22,500 nucleotides of DNA, from assembly GCA_009760855.2 (NCBI GenBank), contig WPIO01000118.1, positions 902,501-925,000 of the forward strand. The letters are read 5' to 3'. The number at the start of each line of letters is the position of its first letter. Positions within the stretch are counted from its first letter, which is position 1. The notes under the pieces are model-generated. The model worked only from the letters and a program-made list of their open reading frames with translations. It ran no database searches and was not told the DNA's origin. A program made the position numbers and the translations under genes. Source of the stretch: Cristatella mucedo. Taxonomy: Eukaryota > Bryozoa > Phylactolaemata > Cristatellidae. Below, in pieces: positions 1 to 22,500 of this stretch.

Positions 1-19
1 GCGATCGGATCAATACATT

Positions 20-437
20 ACATAATAATAATAATAATTATAATAATAATACATTTGCTATAGCGCACATGATACCCATGTAAAAGCTAATTCTTCGACT
101 GTTTTCTGCATGCATTGGCACCGAAAACCAGTAAGAACTAGGAAAGAGGTCGTCGATCTACTAATGTAACCTCAAGCGTCCACTTCCACTGAAAGCAGCT
201 CACATCTCGGCCCTTTACTCATGTATGAGTCAGTCCTCATAGCCGCCTACCTTTCTATCATGTCCCACCTCCATATTTCCCTTCCAAGTTACAGCCGGTG
301 CAAAAAGGATCATGCTCTTTGGGGGGGGGGGAATGACTAAAGGACCATATCGGGATGCTGCCCCATCAGCAGTAGTATCCATCAGCAGTAGCTCTCATTG
401 TCCTCCATTTTTTCTATAGTATGCTTCTACATCAGTC
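20..437. other. No gene seen; AT-rich repeats and a G tract
   Basis: The window opens with (ATA)n followed by ATACATTTGCTATAGCGC, which resembles the extreme 3' end of a minus-strand LINE-A tail but breaks off by about 70. A run of 11 G lies at 321-331. The phrase ATCAGCAGTAG occurs twice near 366-392. No exon could be supported. Confidence 0.4.
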
Positions 438-511
438 CTTTGTAGCAAATGTAAAGTGCCCAGAAAGAGATTTAGTTCTCTGAGGGCGCTATATAAAATG
501 TATTATTATTG
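438..511 (+). mobile_element. LINE-A 3' tail fragment
   Basis: Carries the LINE-A terminal block: GCAAATGTAAAGTGCC, then AGAAAGAGATTTAG and TCTCTGAGGGCGC, ending in TATTATTATT. No coding part is present, so it is a very short 5'-truncated insertion. Confidence 0.75.
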
Positions 512-627
512 TTCTTACTAGTATAGTACAATCAGGATCAACAGCACTAGATTTTTGCCTCCACATGTACAGGCCTAATGAATCCTTACGATCTGACAGC
601 AAGTGCTTTATTAGAGATCCGGCTGTA

Positions 628-697
628 TAGCATTTACATAGCAGCCGGATAGCATTTACATAGCAGCCGGATAGCATTTACATAGCACATTTACATA
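628..697. repeat. 22-bp tandem repeat
   Basis: The unit CAGCCGGATAGCATTTACAT plus AG repeats exactly at 642-663 and 664-685. A partial unit precedes it (from 628) and a shortened one (CACATTTACATA) follows. It sits just before the LINE-B 3' region. Confidence 0.9.
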
Positions 698-699
698 CC

Positions 700-1034
700 T
701 TCTGCTTCCGGTCACAACGTGCAAAACCAGCAATACATCACACAAGTCTCGGCTAAAAATGTATCTGTGCCAGTCAGCTTTCCTTTCGCCCCACTGAACT
801 TTATTTTTGTTCCTGTGTGCTTTGCGTGCATACCTCTGCAAGATTAAAAGCACGCTAATAGCCAGAACTAAGTCCTACTAACCGATGAAAACAAGTGTCT
901 TCACGTTTGCTTTTGCATGCTTGATATCGTGCAAGACTCCAACCCTTGGTTATTGATTCTCTTGCAGGGTGCTGTAAAGCACCCGGCAAAGAAATGTAAT
1001 TCTGTTAGAGCGCTACACAAACGAGTTCTTATTC
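700..1034 (+). mobile_element. LINE-B 3' region
   Basis: Shares phrases in the same order with the 3' part of the long LINE-B copy at 7300-7650: a TCTCGGCTAAAAATG block, CAGCTTTCCTTTCGCCCC, a CTTTGCGTGCATAC block, and TTGATTCTCTTGCAG before a terminal AAAGCACC element. It is non-coding here and ends at the start of the LINE-A copy at about 1040. Confidence 0.7.
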
Positions 1035-1039
1035 TTAAT

Positions 1040-1785
1040 AGTATACATTTACAATTCGGGCTTGTTTAGATAAGGATATCACGTCTAAGTTGGTCCATGC
1101 ATTTGTGACATCCCGTCTTGACTTCTGTAACTCACTGCTTGCTGGCCTACCGGCATGTGCAATCAGGTGCTTACAGCTGGTGCATAACTCTGCAGCTAGG
1201 CTTGTCTGTCGTGAGCGTCGCAGTTGCCACACCACACCACTTCTCGCCGACCTGTACTGGCCACCAGTCAAGCAACGGATCAAATTCAACGTTTTGTCGC
1301 TCACTTTTCGGTCACTTCATTCTTTGGTTCCAGCCTATCTCTCAGATCTACTCCTCCACCAGGCCAAGCATCGTACCACCCGCTTTTCGGAATCCAACAG
1401 TTTACTAATACCTCGTACAAACCTCAAATCCATAGGAGACCGTGCATTTAGTTCGTATGCTCCCAAAGCCTGGCACTCACTCCCGACTTGCGTCAGAACA
1501 TCCCCTGACTTGACCACATTTAAGAAGAAATTAAAAACACTTATTTAGGACAGGATTTAGTGGGTCCCTCTGATTTGTCCTTTATGTGCTTATGCATGCT
1601 GACACTGTGCAGGCTGCCGCTAACCACACTTGCATGCTGACCCACACCATGTTATTCATCAAGCATGATATTACTCACCTGCGTATTACCTCAACTGCGT
1701 TTCCCTTGCAGCAAACGTAAAGCGCCTAGAAAGAGATTGAGTTCTCTGAGGGTGCTTTATCAAGTGCATTATTATTATTATGAGT
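1040..1785 (+). mobile_element. LINE-A copy, 5'-truncated, with 3' tail
   Basis: L2/CR1-type element cut at the last part of ORF2. The coding remnant is at 1042-1548. A 3' untranslated part follows with repeated CATGCTGAC phrases, then the conserved terminal block (CGTAAAGCGCC ... GGGTGCTTTATCAAGTG) and an ATTATTATTATT tail ending near 1781. Truncation at the 5' end is normal for target-primed reverse transcription. Confidence 0.88.
1042..1548 (+). pseudogene. LINE-A ORF2 C-terminal remnant (reverse-transcriptase end)
   Basis: Open for about 168 codons to a TAG at 1546-1548. It encodes the C-terminal end of an L2/CR1 reverse transcriptase: LDKDITSKLVHAFVTSRLDF at the start, CNSLLAGLPACAIRCLQL, an NSAARLVCRE block, HTTPLLADLYWPPVKQRI, a GDRAFSSYAPKAWHSLPT block and TTFKKKLKTLI at the end. 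Catalytic RT motifs and the endonuclease are absent. It lacks internal stops, unlike most copies here, so it is relatively recent. It has no start of its own and is not a host gene. Confidence 0.85.
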
Positions 1786-1789
1786 ATTA

Positions 1790-2599
1790 CAATCACCATC
1801 AAATAGTGACATTTTACCAGCATAGACTATATTTATTTGAGTTTGTTTATAGTAGTCTCTGTTCTACGACTCGATTTCTGCTGGCCACTCACGCCCTAAC
1901 GGTTTTAATCGCCCTTATTCTTTGCATTTACATTGTCTTGCTGACTTCTCTTCTGAGATTTGGTCTTTATTTAATTTAATCTTTGCCCTAGCCTCTGGCT
2001 TTGCATGTAGAATGTCCAGCAAAGTTCACTCGCACCCAAGGCCCCCTGGGAGTATGGGAAAGTCACAGAATAGCTCATAGGAAAGAAGGGCTCTTCTGAT
2101 AAGATTACTCGCCCTGAACTGCACTGTACACCCATTTTAGATCCTACAGCTTTGCTCAGCCCAGTGATGCTCGTACTTTAATACAAGATCAGAAGTAGAA
2201 GCACAGCACACTTGACTTTCCATTAAATTGGCCAACCACAGAACAATATTTGTGAGCAGATCTATGGAGATGCAACTACGTCTAATAACAGCCAGCATTC
2301 ACAATTTCATTCCTACGGTAATCGCAGGCGATTGAGGCCAGGATGCAGTCTATGGGTCTCAGCCTTGCATTGAGGTGCTTTCTCTACACACGACACAGGT
2401 CACCATTTCGAATTTAGCTGCTGGCAATTCTTTTTATTTCCCACTGCAGGTGAGAGTGATAACCGATTCTACCCTTAGGCCCTTCTAACGCAATATAAAA
2501 TGAGGCTACCGGATATTCTGAGCCAGTACCTTCGTGAGGGGGACTTGGGGGAACTCAACTTGTGGTGACATCTCAAAAAGAAATGTACTCACTTTGTGT
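1790..2599. other. No gene supported; unique intergenic-type sequence
   Basis: No domain-like frame was found. A strong acceptor-like tract lies on the plus strand at about 2428-2449 (TTTTTATTTCCCACTGCAG), directly followed by the donor-like GTGAGA. No open frame with recognisable protein adjoins it. A GTGAGT on the minus strand near 2592 may belong to the 3' part of the TIR gene. Confidence 0.4.
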
Positions 2600-2659
2600 T
2601 CAGCATGAAATGGCAGTCAAGCGAGGGACTTGAAAAATTGACATAATTGACCCCAGAGT
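2600..2659 (-). CDS. Possible terminal exon of the macro-TIR-TIR gene
   Basis: If the donor at 2723 is used, the first good downstream acceptor (GCCTATTTTAG) lies 64 bp on. In phase 0 it opens a 19-residue tail (TLGSIMSIFQVPRLTAISC) ending in TGA at 2600-2602. A second possibility is an internal exon in another phase ending at a GTGAGT donor near 2592. No AATAAA was seen just downstream. This is only a candidate for the gene end. Confidence 0.25.
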   Translation of the reverse strand, partial: TLGSIMSIFQVPRLTAISC

Positions 2660-2723
2660 CTAAAATAGGCAACATTTTTCACTCGGCAACTAAGATGGAC
2701 AACAACGAGTATGTCGGACTTAC

Positions 2724-16893
<14,170 letters not shown>

Positions 16894-17085
16894 CTCAGCC
16901 CCAACTGTGCACCGTCTACTCACAACTTCGCCACTGGTCAAGCTGCTTTCCTAACCATCCTCGAATCATTCACAGGTCTCGCCTTCGGTTCCTATGAACG
17001 GTACCTAGAGCCCGAGGGTCTCAGCAAGCTGACGTCATGGCGATCTGCCCCTTTTCCAAACTTGATAATAACAACTACAATATGT

Positions 17086-17185
17086 ACTAATAGCAATAAT
17101 AATATTTGTATAGCACCCTCAGAGAACTCAATCTCTTCCTTTGCACTTTACACGTGCCGTAAAGGAAGCACAGTTGCATTTGGAG
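17086..17185 (-). mobile_element. LINE-A 3' tail fragment
   Basis: AATAATAATATTTGTATAGC and the inverted terminal block (ACCCTCAGAGAACTCAATCT) are followed by a short untranslated stretch (AAAGGAAGCACAG). Confidence 0.78.
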
Positions 17186-17189
17186 AGAA

Positions 17190-17455
17190 CTAAAACCCAC
17201 CCGTTCTCAGACAGCATCTAGCTTCTTACAGGTATCAGGCGAACTCGTGCCACAGTGTACACGCTACAATCACGAACCAGTTGATACGCTTATCCTTCAG
17301 ACTAGGCTACATGCCTATAGAGAGGTTTTGTTCTCTCACGGAGCTATAAAAATGCTATTCTTATTACCATCCATTCAAATTACTATCCTCTTATTACTAT
17401 CTATTACCTACTCATTCTCACCGGCACACCAACCCTGTGTGCCTAACTGGCTAGG
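17190..17455. other. Unassigned sequence with TTACTATC-like repeats
   Basis: Around 17360-17415, imperfect ATTACTATC phrases repeat. No exon was recognised. The next LINE may begin within the right end. Confidence 0.35.
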
Positions 17456-17499
17456 CTGAAACTTACTAATGGCAACAAGGCACTGCAATGGTTTAGGTC

Positions 17500-18400
17500 T
17501 TAATTCAGGGACAGAACTCAGGGCATTCATATTAACTGGCAACATCCATCCGAGGAGAATTTTTAGTAATGGGGTAACCCAGGGATCTGCCATTAGTCCA
17601 CTTATTCTTAAAAAGTGCACATGCGCTCTCGCTAACATAATCGCCAAGCACAAAGTAAGCTTTTTATTTTCATGGAGATGACCCGTACTTTGGAGTCCTT
17701 CTGACCTTCAAGCTAGTCGAACTCTCTCAACTACCCAGCAGCATGTATTGCTGACATGCGCATTTAGATGGCAACAAATTTGCTCAAATTGACTGAGAAT
17801 TAAACTTGTTAATTATGGGAAACACTAATTACACACTGGATTGGAAAACACAGCTCTAAAATGGACTCGGCCAGCAACACCCCGGGAGCATCTGTAAGCA
17901 ATCCGGGAGCATCTGTAAGCAATCCGGGAGTCCTGTTCCAAAGTGACCTTCCACAAACTCCAAGCTGATCTATGCAGTTATGTCATCTCGTCTCGACTTT
18001 TTAATCCCTACTTGGAAATCTTCTTTCCCAAGCAATAAGATGGTACATAATTCTTCAGCAGGGCATGTCTGTCGTGAACGTAACAGTTGCCACATTATAC
18101 AACTTCTCACTGATCTGGACTAGCTCCCCCATCAAGCAGCTGATTGGCTGCAAAGTTTTTCTCATTCACTTTTAGGTCACTCCATTGCCTTGTGCTGGCC
18201 TACCTACCCCTGCTTCTCAATTAGGCTAGGCATCGTACCACCTGCCTATCCGACTCAAGTCGTAGTTTGGCGGTGCCACTAATCATCAATCCATAATCCA
18301 CCGAAAATCGCGCCTTTCGTTTGACCACCAAAGCTTGGAACTCAACACCGACTTCTTCGGAAACATGCCCAGACTTGACGATATATAAACAGAAACTAAA
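17500..18400 (+). pseudogene. LINE reverse-transcriptase pseudogene
   Basis: FSNGVTQGSAISPLIL is the RT 'GVPQGSvlsPllf' motif. IIAKHKVSFLF, then after a frameshift HGDDPYF, replaces motif C Y-A-D-D. CIADMRI-stop-MATNLLKL and a N-P-G-V-L-F-Q-S-D-L block follow, then SKLIYAVMSSRLDF and VHNSSAGHVCRERNSCH. Many stops and frameshifts make it inactive. Confidence 0.78.
17882..17930. repeat. 21-bp tandem duplication inside the LINE
   Basis: CCGGGAGCATCTGTAAGCAA plus T occurs at 17882-17902 and 17903-17923, followed by CCGGGAG. It encodes repeated N-P-G-A-S-V-S just before the conserved NPGVLF block. Confidence 0.93.
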
Positions 18401-18625
18401 AACCACACCAAACTCTCACTGCATTTGGCATGTCATTTGGTGAAATACCCTGTGTGCGCTTATGCGCTCTGACACTGAGCATGATATCACTAATAGATTG
18501 CTATGCTTCCATTCAGCCTACATAGGTCGTGTAGTAAGAGATTTTATTCTTTGATAGTGCTACATAGATGTCTTATCATAACATAATTATTATGCTCTCT
18601 GCCTGCCTGCCTCTGGTAAAGTAAA

Positions 18626-18767
18626 GGTCAGTAGCCTAATTTAGCACTAAAAGCCATATCGGCTGCCACTCCAACCTGCCAGTGGGCAATGAAGGATTTC
18701 TGCTGCAGGACACAAACCCACGACCTAGGTCGTGAAGTGCTGGCACCTCATCATAGCCCTGTCTCAG
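18626..18767 (-). mobile_element. tRNA-derived SINE, minus strand
   Basis: Same family as 9713-9902. On the minus strand: A-box-like ATGATGAGGTGCCAGCAC, B box GTGGGTTTGTGTCC, body AATCCTTCATTGCCCACTGG, and a diverged 3' domain GCTAAATTAGGCTAC. The palindrome CACGACCTAGGTCGTG between the boxes is shared, except for its first and last bases, with the 15655-15807 copy. Confidence 0.78.
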
Positions 18768-18819
18768 TGTACCTTCTCGGTCTTCCTCCTCTCCATTTAC
18801 CTGCATTCCACTGTGCTTA

Positions 18820-19140
18820 CCTACTCTAACCAGCAGCCCAAACCGAGCATAGCCCCACTCACTGGCTACCCATCAAGCATCGAATCGATTTCTAAATCAT
18901 CAGTCTGGCTCAACAGGGCACTTCCCTTGCTTGCATGAGCCTACCTATCTGAGCTCCTTGCTCTCCCAGTGTGTTCATGTAGAGACCACTCGTCAGCATC
19001 TAGTCAAGTCGCCGAAGCCATTCTCGCTAAAGGGTAACCTTTTTGGCGATCGAACCTTCAACTAGTATTCACCAAAAGTCTGGAACTTGCTTGTGGCTAC
19101 GGTCACTACCTACAATGTTTCTCCATCTTTAACTTCACCA
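18820..19140 (+). mobile_element. Decayed LINE ORF2 C-terminal fragment
   Basis: Pieces in several frames: HWLPIKHRIDF (about 18862-18894), AYLSELLALPVCS (about 18940-18975), and FGDRTFN-stop-YSPKVWNLLV (about 19040-19100). These match the L2/CR1 ORF2 end. No tail was recognised. Confidence 0.68.
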
Positions 19141-19239
19141 AGCCACAAGAATTAGGCAGATATTATGCAGCAGAGTGTTCTATAGTGCATTCAAAGCCTA
19201 ATCGGCTTTCGGTCACGTATACGGTAGCTAACAAACTTC

Positions 19240-20100
19240 ATATCAGGTAACAAAGAGAAAGTGAGAGCATAGTTGGATCAGAAGGACAGCCGAGGAGTGA
19301 GTAGCAAGGCAGTAGTAGCTCAGGATGGCTAGAAAGGATGTGCCACAGTAGGTAGCAGGTGATGCCTTTTCTGAGGAGTTGTGGAAGTAAGTTCTAGAAT
19401 CTAGAACGTGCAGAGCAAAAGCTTCTGTCGCATATGATCGCTAAGCTTGGGAATTGAAAAGCTAATTCATCGCCCATCGTGACTGAGGGCACGAGGACGC
19501 TGGGGCTGGTTGAGCAGTTTAGCTTAGCATGAAGAAGTCAAGCCATGGCAGTCCTTGAGGGCTGGAGTAAGAATCTTTCTCTGAATCCATTGATCGATAG
19601 GGAGCCACCAAAGCTCCTTCAACCAAAGAGACAAAAAGCTGAACCACTGGGATTTGTTTTCTAGCCTTGAAGCGATATTCATAGCCGCTGCAGAGGTTTA
19701 ATGGTATTTTTCATAGTCCAGCCATAACGGAACTGCAGCCGTCCAGCCTAGACAAACCAACGAGCAAGTTGGATTTTTAGCAAGCTATCATAGTAGACCT
19801 CAGAAAGAGAAAGAACGTGACAGCGAGCTGTGGAAGCAGTCTTCTTAATAAAGCTTTCAAACTTAAAGCAGTTATTACAGAAGATGCCTAAATTCCAAGC
19901 ACACGGAGAAGGTCACACTACAGTCTCTCTAATTAGAAAGGCAGTCTGCTAGTGCAGCTGAATTTTGGGGCGTCCTATAAGTAGGAGTACAGTTTTATCA
20001 GCGTTTAGTTTACGGAAATTGGCTGAAATCCAGGATCGAATGTCTGCAAAGCAAACATCTGGTTTATCAGACAGTGCAAGAGGTTTTCGGTGAGCTCTGG
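19240..20100 (-). mobile_element. LINE-C copy, degenerate
   Basis: Minus-strand L2/CR1 ORF2: ADIRSWISANFRKLNADKTV and LLLIGRPKIQLH, then NLGIFCNN, then NTIKPLQRL, then LSINGFREKDSY-type 'LPID.RI..KIL', then KLSDHMRQ and FALHVL. The wording differs from LINE-A and LINE-B, so it is a third lineage. The segment between the NLG block and SRLD is shortened. There are several stops and frameshifts. Confidence 0.76.
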
Positions 20101-20264
20101 CTTTTCTAAGCTTCCGGTTTTAGACACGGAAGACGTCTTCGAAACTGGCTAGATCAGCACCAGACCCAAACGTCTTAAAGCTGCATTGAAGCCTACACAT
20201 TACAAAGTGAAACTCTGGAAATTCCGTTGGTAAATTGAAAGGAATCTCTACGACTCTGTACGTG

Positions 20265-20360
20265 GACAGAGGAGAAGGGAAGATGCTCGTTGAGAGCACC
20301 CTTAAGTTTTGGGTTTAGCACATCGACGAGGCTACCGAGGCTGTCGGCAGAGTCTTGGTG
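20265..20360 (-). mobile_element. Possible LINE-C linker fragment
   Basis: The minus-strand frame HQDSADSLGSLVDVLNPKLK followed by GALNEHLPFSSVHVQSRRDS resembles the post-endonuclease 'L..Lv..YN..L...LD.HAPl....v..R' linker of L2/CR1 ORF2. It could be the upstream part of the 19240 copy after a deletion. The match is short. Confidence 0.4.
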
Positions 20361-20399
20361 CAGATCAAGAAGACCTGCATGTCAAAAATATTTCAAAAA

Positions 20400-20778
20400 A
20401 CTTCTCAGTGACTGACCTTGCTTCTTTTTCAAGTCTCAGCTAAAGATGCAAATGTTCCGTTCTGCTTTCCGTTCTTCCCCAGTGAAATTCCCAGAGCAAT
20501 AAGGGTTTATCTTTTAAGGTGTGCTTTGCATGCTAACCTGTGCATAATTCAGTGCATGTTACTAATGGAAGATTTACCTCACTGCTGGCTATGAGTGAGT
20601 GACTTCATGTTTGCTAAAGCATGCTCGCCTAAGCATGATAGTTGCTTGCTTTTGCAAGCTCGGTACCGTCCATGTTACTAACCCGTGGTTATTGATTGTT
20701 TGCAGTTGTAAACACATAGATAGAGATTACATTCTCTTTAGCACTTTGCAAACGACATATTATTATAATTATTATTGG
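20400..20778 (+). mobile_element. LINE-B 3' region
   Basis: Order shared with 700-1030 and 7310-7650: TCTCAGCTAAAGATGCAAAT, CTGCTTTCCGTTCTTCCCC, TGCTTTGCATGCTAACCTG, paired CATGCT..AAGCATGAT phrases, TTATTGATTGTTTGCAG and a tail with ATTATTATAATTATTATTGG. Confidence 0.75.
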
Positions 20779-21261
20779 ATGAGCTGACTATGGAGCTGCA
20801 AAACCTCAATTCTCGACACTATTGTGATGTACGGCTATAGTTGCTAGAAACTAAATGATGTGCAGCTTTAGTTGCTAGACACGAAATGAGCAGGGAGAAT
20901 GAGACCGGTTGATGACTCCGAGAAGTTTGCTTTCCACACGGATCTAGCAGTGCAGCATTATGCAGTCGACAACCTGAAGGTTAGTAAAGGCCTTCGAGTT
21001 TGTCACAGGAAGCCTGGATTCAGCTCACCACCGGACTCGCTCTTCTGTGAAGTGTACATGCCTTGGCTTTACAATGCACTCGGTTCGTGCTACTTAGTCA
21101 TGTAGCTCATCCAGCCCTGCCCAATAACTTGCAAGTACCACAGATAACAAATCTCTAAACAGCTGGTTCAAGAAGGAGCCACAGCATAAGCAAGCACAGC
21201 TGCATGACATTAGTAGTTATCCCAACAGCTCTTGACATTGCCTAGTAAAACTGACATCAGA
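20779..21261. other. Unassigned sequence with a small plus-strand ORF
   Basis: A near-duplicate phrase (GTTGCTAGAAACTAAATG and GTTGCTAGACACGAAATG) lies at 20840-20890. A 68-codon frame at 20899-21105 (MRPVDDSEKFAFHTDLAVQH onward) contains a GTTAGT donor-like site after DNLK near 20981. I recognise no family and cannot say whether it is an exon. Confidence 0.3.
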
Positions 21262-21345
21262 CAGGAGCGGTGGTGAAAGCTGACAAGGCTACCGCTACAC
21301 AAATGAGGCAGTTAAATCAGCTAAGATCTATTTTAGTATATTAAA
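21262..21345 (+). mobile_element. SINE 3' half
   Basis: GGAGCGGTGGTGAAAGCTGA and AAATGAGGCAGTTAAATCAG with CTAAGATCTATTT match the body end and 3' domain of the SINE at 9713-9902. The tRNA-like head is missing on this side. Confidence 0.72.
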
Positions 21346-21389
21346 ATGGAGCAGATGAATAACTTAACTTTCCACAGCTTCCTAAGGGC

Positions 21390-21475
21390 ATACCGCTATC
21401 AGTGAGCACACCTGCATTCGGCCGGTGATCAAAGCCGGGTTTGATTACAGTCGTGATGCATACAGTGATCCAAGT
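21390..21475 (+). mobile_element. Possible diverged SINE head
   Basis: AGGGCATACCGCTATCAGTG, then AAAGCCGGGTTTGATTACAG and CAGTGATCC resemble the head and start of the body of the same SINE, with a weak B box. Confidence 0.35.
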
Positions 21476-21571
21476 AAATTTAAGCAACATGCTGGCACGA
21501 TCGAATTAAGCCAGCAAATAAAGAAAAGTTTGCTCACTTGTACATTTATGTCCATGGGTGTTTAACCTTAT

Positions 21572-22010
21572 CTATTCCTCGTACAAACCTCAAATCCTTT
21601 GGAGACCGTGTCCTTAGTTCGTATGCTCCCAAAGCCTGGAACTCACTCCCGACTTACGGCACGACATCCGCTGACTTGACCACATTATAAAAAATGCCCT
21701 TTTGTATCTCAGCATTTAGTGGGTTCCACTGATTCGACCTTTATATGCTTATTCGTGCTGACACTGTGCATGCAGCCAATAATCACACTTGCATGCAGAC
21801 GCTGTTTATAATAATAATAATAATAATAATAATGCACTTGATAAAGCACCCTCAGAGAACTCAATCTCTTCTAACCAAGTTGTTCTTATTGTCTATTGAG
21901 CATGCTACCACTAATCATTCGATCGGGTTTCCTTTGTAGCAAATGTAAAGTGCCTAGAAAGAGATTGAGTTCTCGGAGGGTGCTTTATCAAGTGTGTTAT
22001 TCCTATATTA
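21572..22010 (+). mobile_element. LINE-A copy with a nested antisense tail
   Basis: The end of ORF2 (PRTNLKSFGDRVLSSYAPKA, WNSLPT region) runs from about 21577 to 21690. Untranslated sequence and the terminal block (GTAAAGTGCCTAGAAAGAGA ... GGGTGCTTTATCAAGTG) follow, near 21945-21995, before an ATTATTATTAC tail. A separate short LINE-A end interrupts it at 21808-21876. Confidence 0.86.
21808..21876 (-). mobile_element. Nested LINE-A tail, about 40 bp plus (TAA)n
   Basis: An (ATA)n run of about 27 bp is followed by GCACTTGATAAAGCACCCTC and AGAGAACTCAATCTCTTC. This is the inverted terminal block, inserted between GACGCTGTT and GTTGTTCTTATTG of the host copy. Host sequence is continuous across it when compared with the LINE-A copy at 10801-11450. 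Confidence 0.8.
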
Positions 22011-22437
22011 TTATTACTACCCCAAATGTATGGTGAACAGGATCGGTCGTAGGATTTACTTGCTAAAATGTTTACCAGCTACCAAGTACCAAAGCTTCGC
22101 ACAATGCATACAATCCTGCCGACTAACCTAGCTATCTTCCATAAGAATTAAAGCAGAGACAATTTAAACGTTCGTCTGCACAACAAGAAAAATTATCAGA
22201 AACGTCGTGCCAAGAATTATGTCGAGAGTTCGGATGCCTGTACCGGAAAAGCAGCTCTAGTCACGGCTCCACCAACACTGCCGTGGTAAGCTTTATGCAT
22301 TAAGGTGTCTTTGCCACATTAGCCACATTTGCTTCGGCTGACCTCAGAGGTGGCCACTGCCGTCCCTAGGCTGAGATTTGCTCACGTCATTTTAATTGAT
22401 AGATCATCATTAACCGCCCAGGGCATATGCCTGGGGC
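22011..22437. other. No gene supported
   Basis: Unique-looking sequence; no exon or repeat family member was recognised. Confidence 0.35.
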
Positions 22438-22500
22438 TCAGCTCATTCCAGACTTGCGTCAGAACGTCCCCTGACTTGACCACATTTAAAAAGAACTTAA
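22438..22500 (+). mobile_element. LINE-A copy, cut by the window end
   Basis: CAGACTTGCGTCAGAACGTC and CCTGACTTGACCACATTTAA match the end of LINE-A ORF2 (TCVRTSPDLTTFKK), nearly identical to 1486-1530. The element continues past the window. Confidence 0.8.

Larger units (their letters stand above)
17456..18598 (+). mobile_element. Decayed L2/CR1 LINE, RT to 3' tail
   Basis: Old plus-strand copy running from RT palm to the tail (AAGAGATTTTATTCTTTGAT ... ATTATTATG near 18595). It is more diverged than the LINE-A copies. The family is uncertain, between LINE-A and LINE-B. It contains an internal 21-bp duplication. Confidence 0.78.

Noticed and set aside
1035-1304. Minus-strand ORF opposite the LINE-A coding remnant (also 11290-11559 and 12623-12880 plus)
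   Set aside because: The same antisense shadow appears at each LINE-A copy; it mirrors the ORF2 codons.
17469-17681. Stand-alone gene with a GVTQGSAISPL motif
   Set aside because: It is the reverse-transcriptase palm of a decayed LINE that continues in other frames downstream.

Overview
The window looks like a repeat-rich invertebrate animal nuclear genome. It has spliced coding exons with GT..AG borders and many decayed L2/CR1-type non-LTR retrotransposon (LINE) copies with (TAA)n/(ATT)n tails. It also has tRNA-derived SINEs and long (GA)n tracts. There is no bacterial operon layout, rRNA gene or CRISPR array. A marine invertebrate (for example mollusc-like) is plausible, but the phylum cannot be fixed from the sequence alone.

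The main result is a gene on the minus strand, read from about 16.9 kb down to 2.7 kb and hidden by its repeat-filled introns. Seven short exons form a chain: two encode the C-terminal half of a macro (ADP-ribose-binding) domain (16784-16893 and 16569-16728), two a first TIR domain (15381-15591 and 13316-13489), and three a second TIR domain (8768-8949, 8545-8681 and 2724-2927). Intron phases agree at every junction (0, 1, 2, 2, 1, 0), and the joined reading frame follows TIR domain order. The second TIR keeps a Cys-x-x-Glu motif at the place of the NADase catalytic glutamate. The first TIR has leucine there. A macro domain joined to tandem TIRs suggests NAD+/ADP-ribose-based signalling or immunity, but that role is inference. 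The start of the macro domain, the 5' end and the promoter were not found.

Most other sequence is retroelement. I use three working labels. LINE-A has many 5'-truncated copies on both strands, with a 3' end that can fold as a hairpin followed by (ATT)n. LINE-B is older: a long dead copy lies at 5290-7660, with 3' fragments at 700-1030, about 14820-15005 and 20400-20778. LINE-C is one decayed minus-strand copy at about 19240-20100. A tRNA-derived SINE family has members at 9713-9902 (with a 12-bp target-site duplication), 15655-15807, 18626-18767 and about 21262-21345.

Layout: 1-2600, LINE-A and LINE-B ends and a 22-bp tandem repeat. 2600-17000, the macro-TIR-TIR gene, with large introns holding LINEs, SINEs and three (GA)n tracts. 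17000-22500, nested and decayed LINEs and SINEs with no gene I can support, apart from one unexplained small plus-strand ORF near 20.9 kb.
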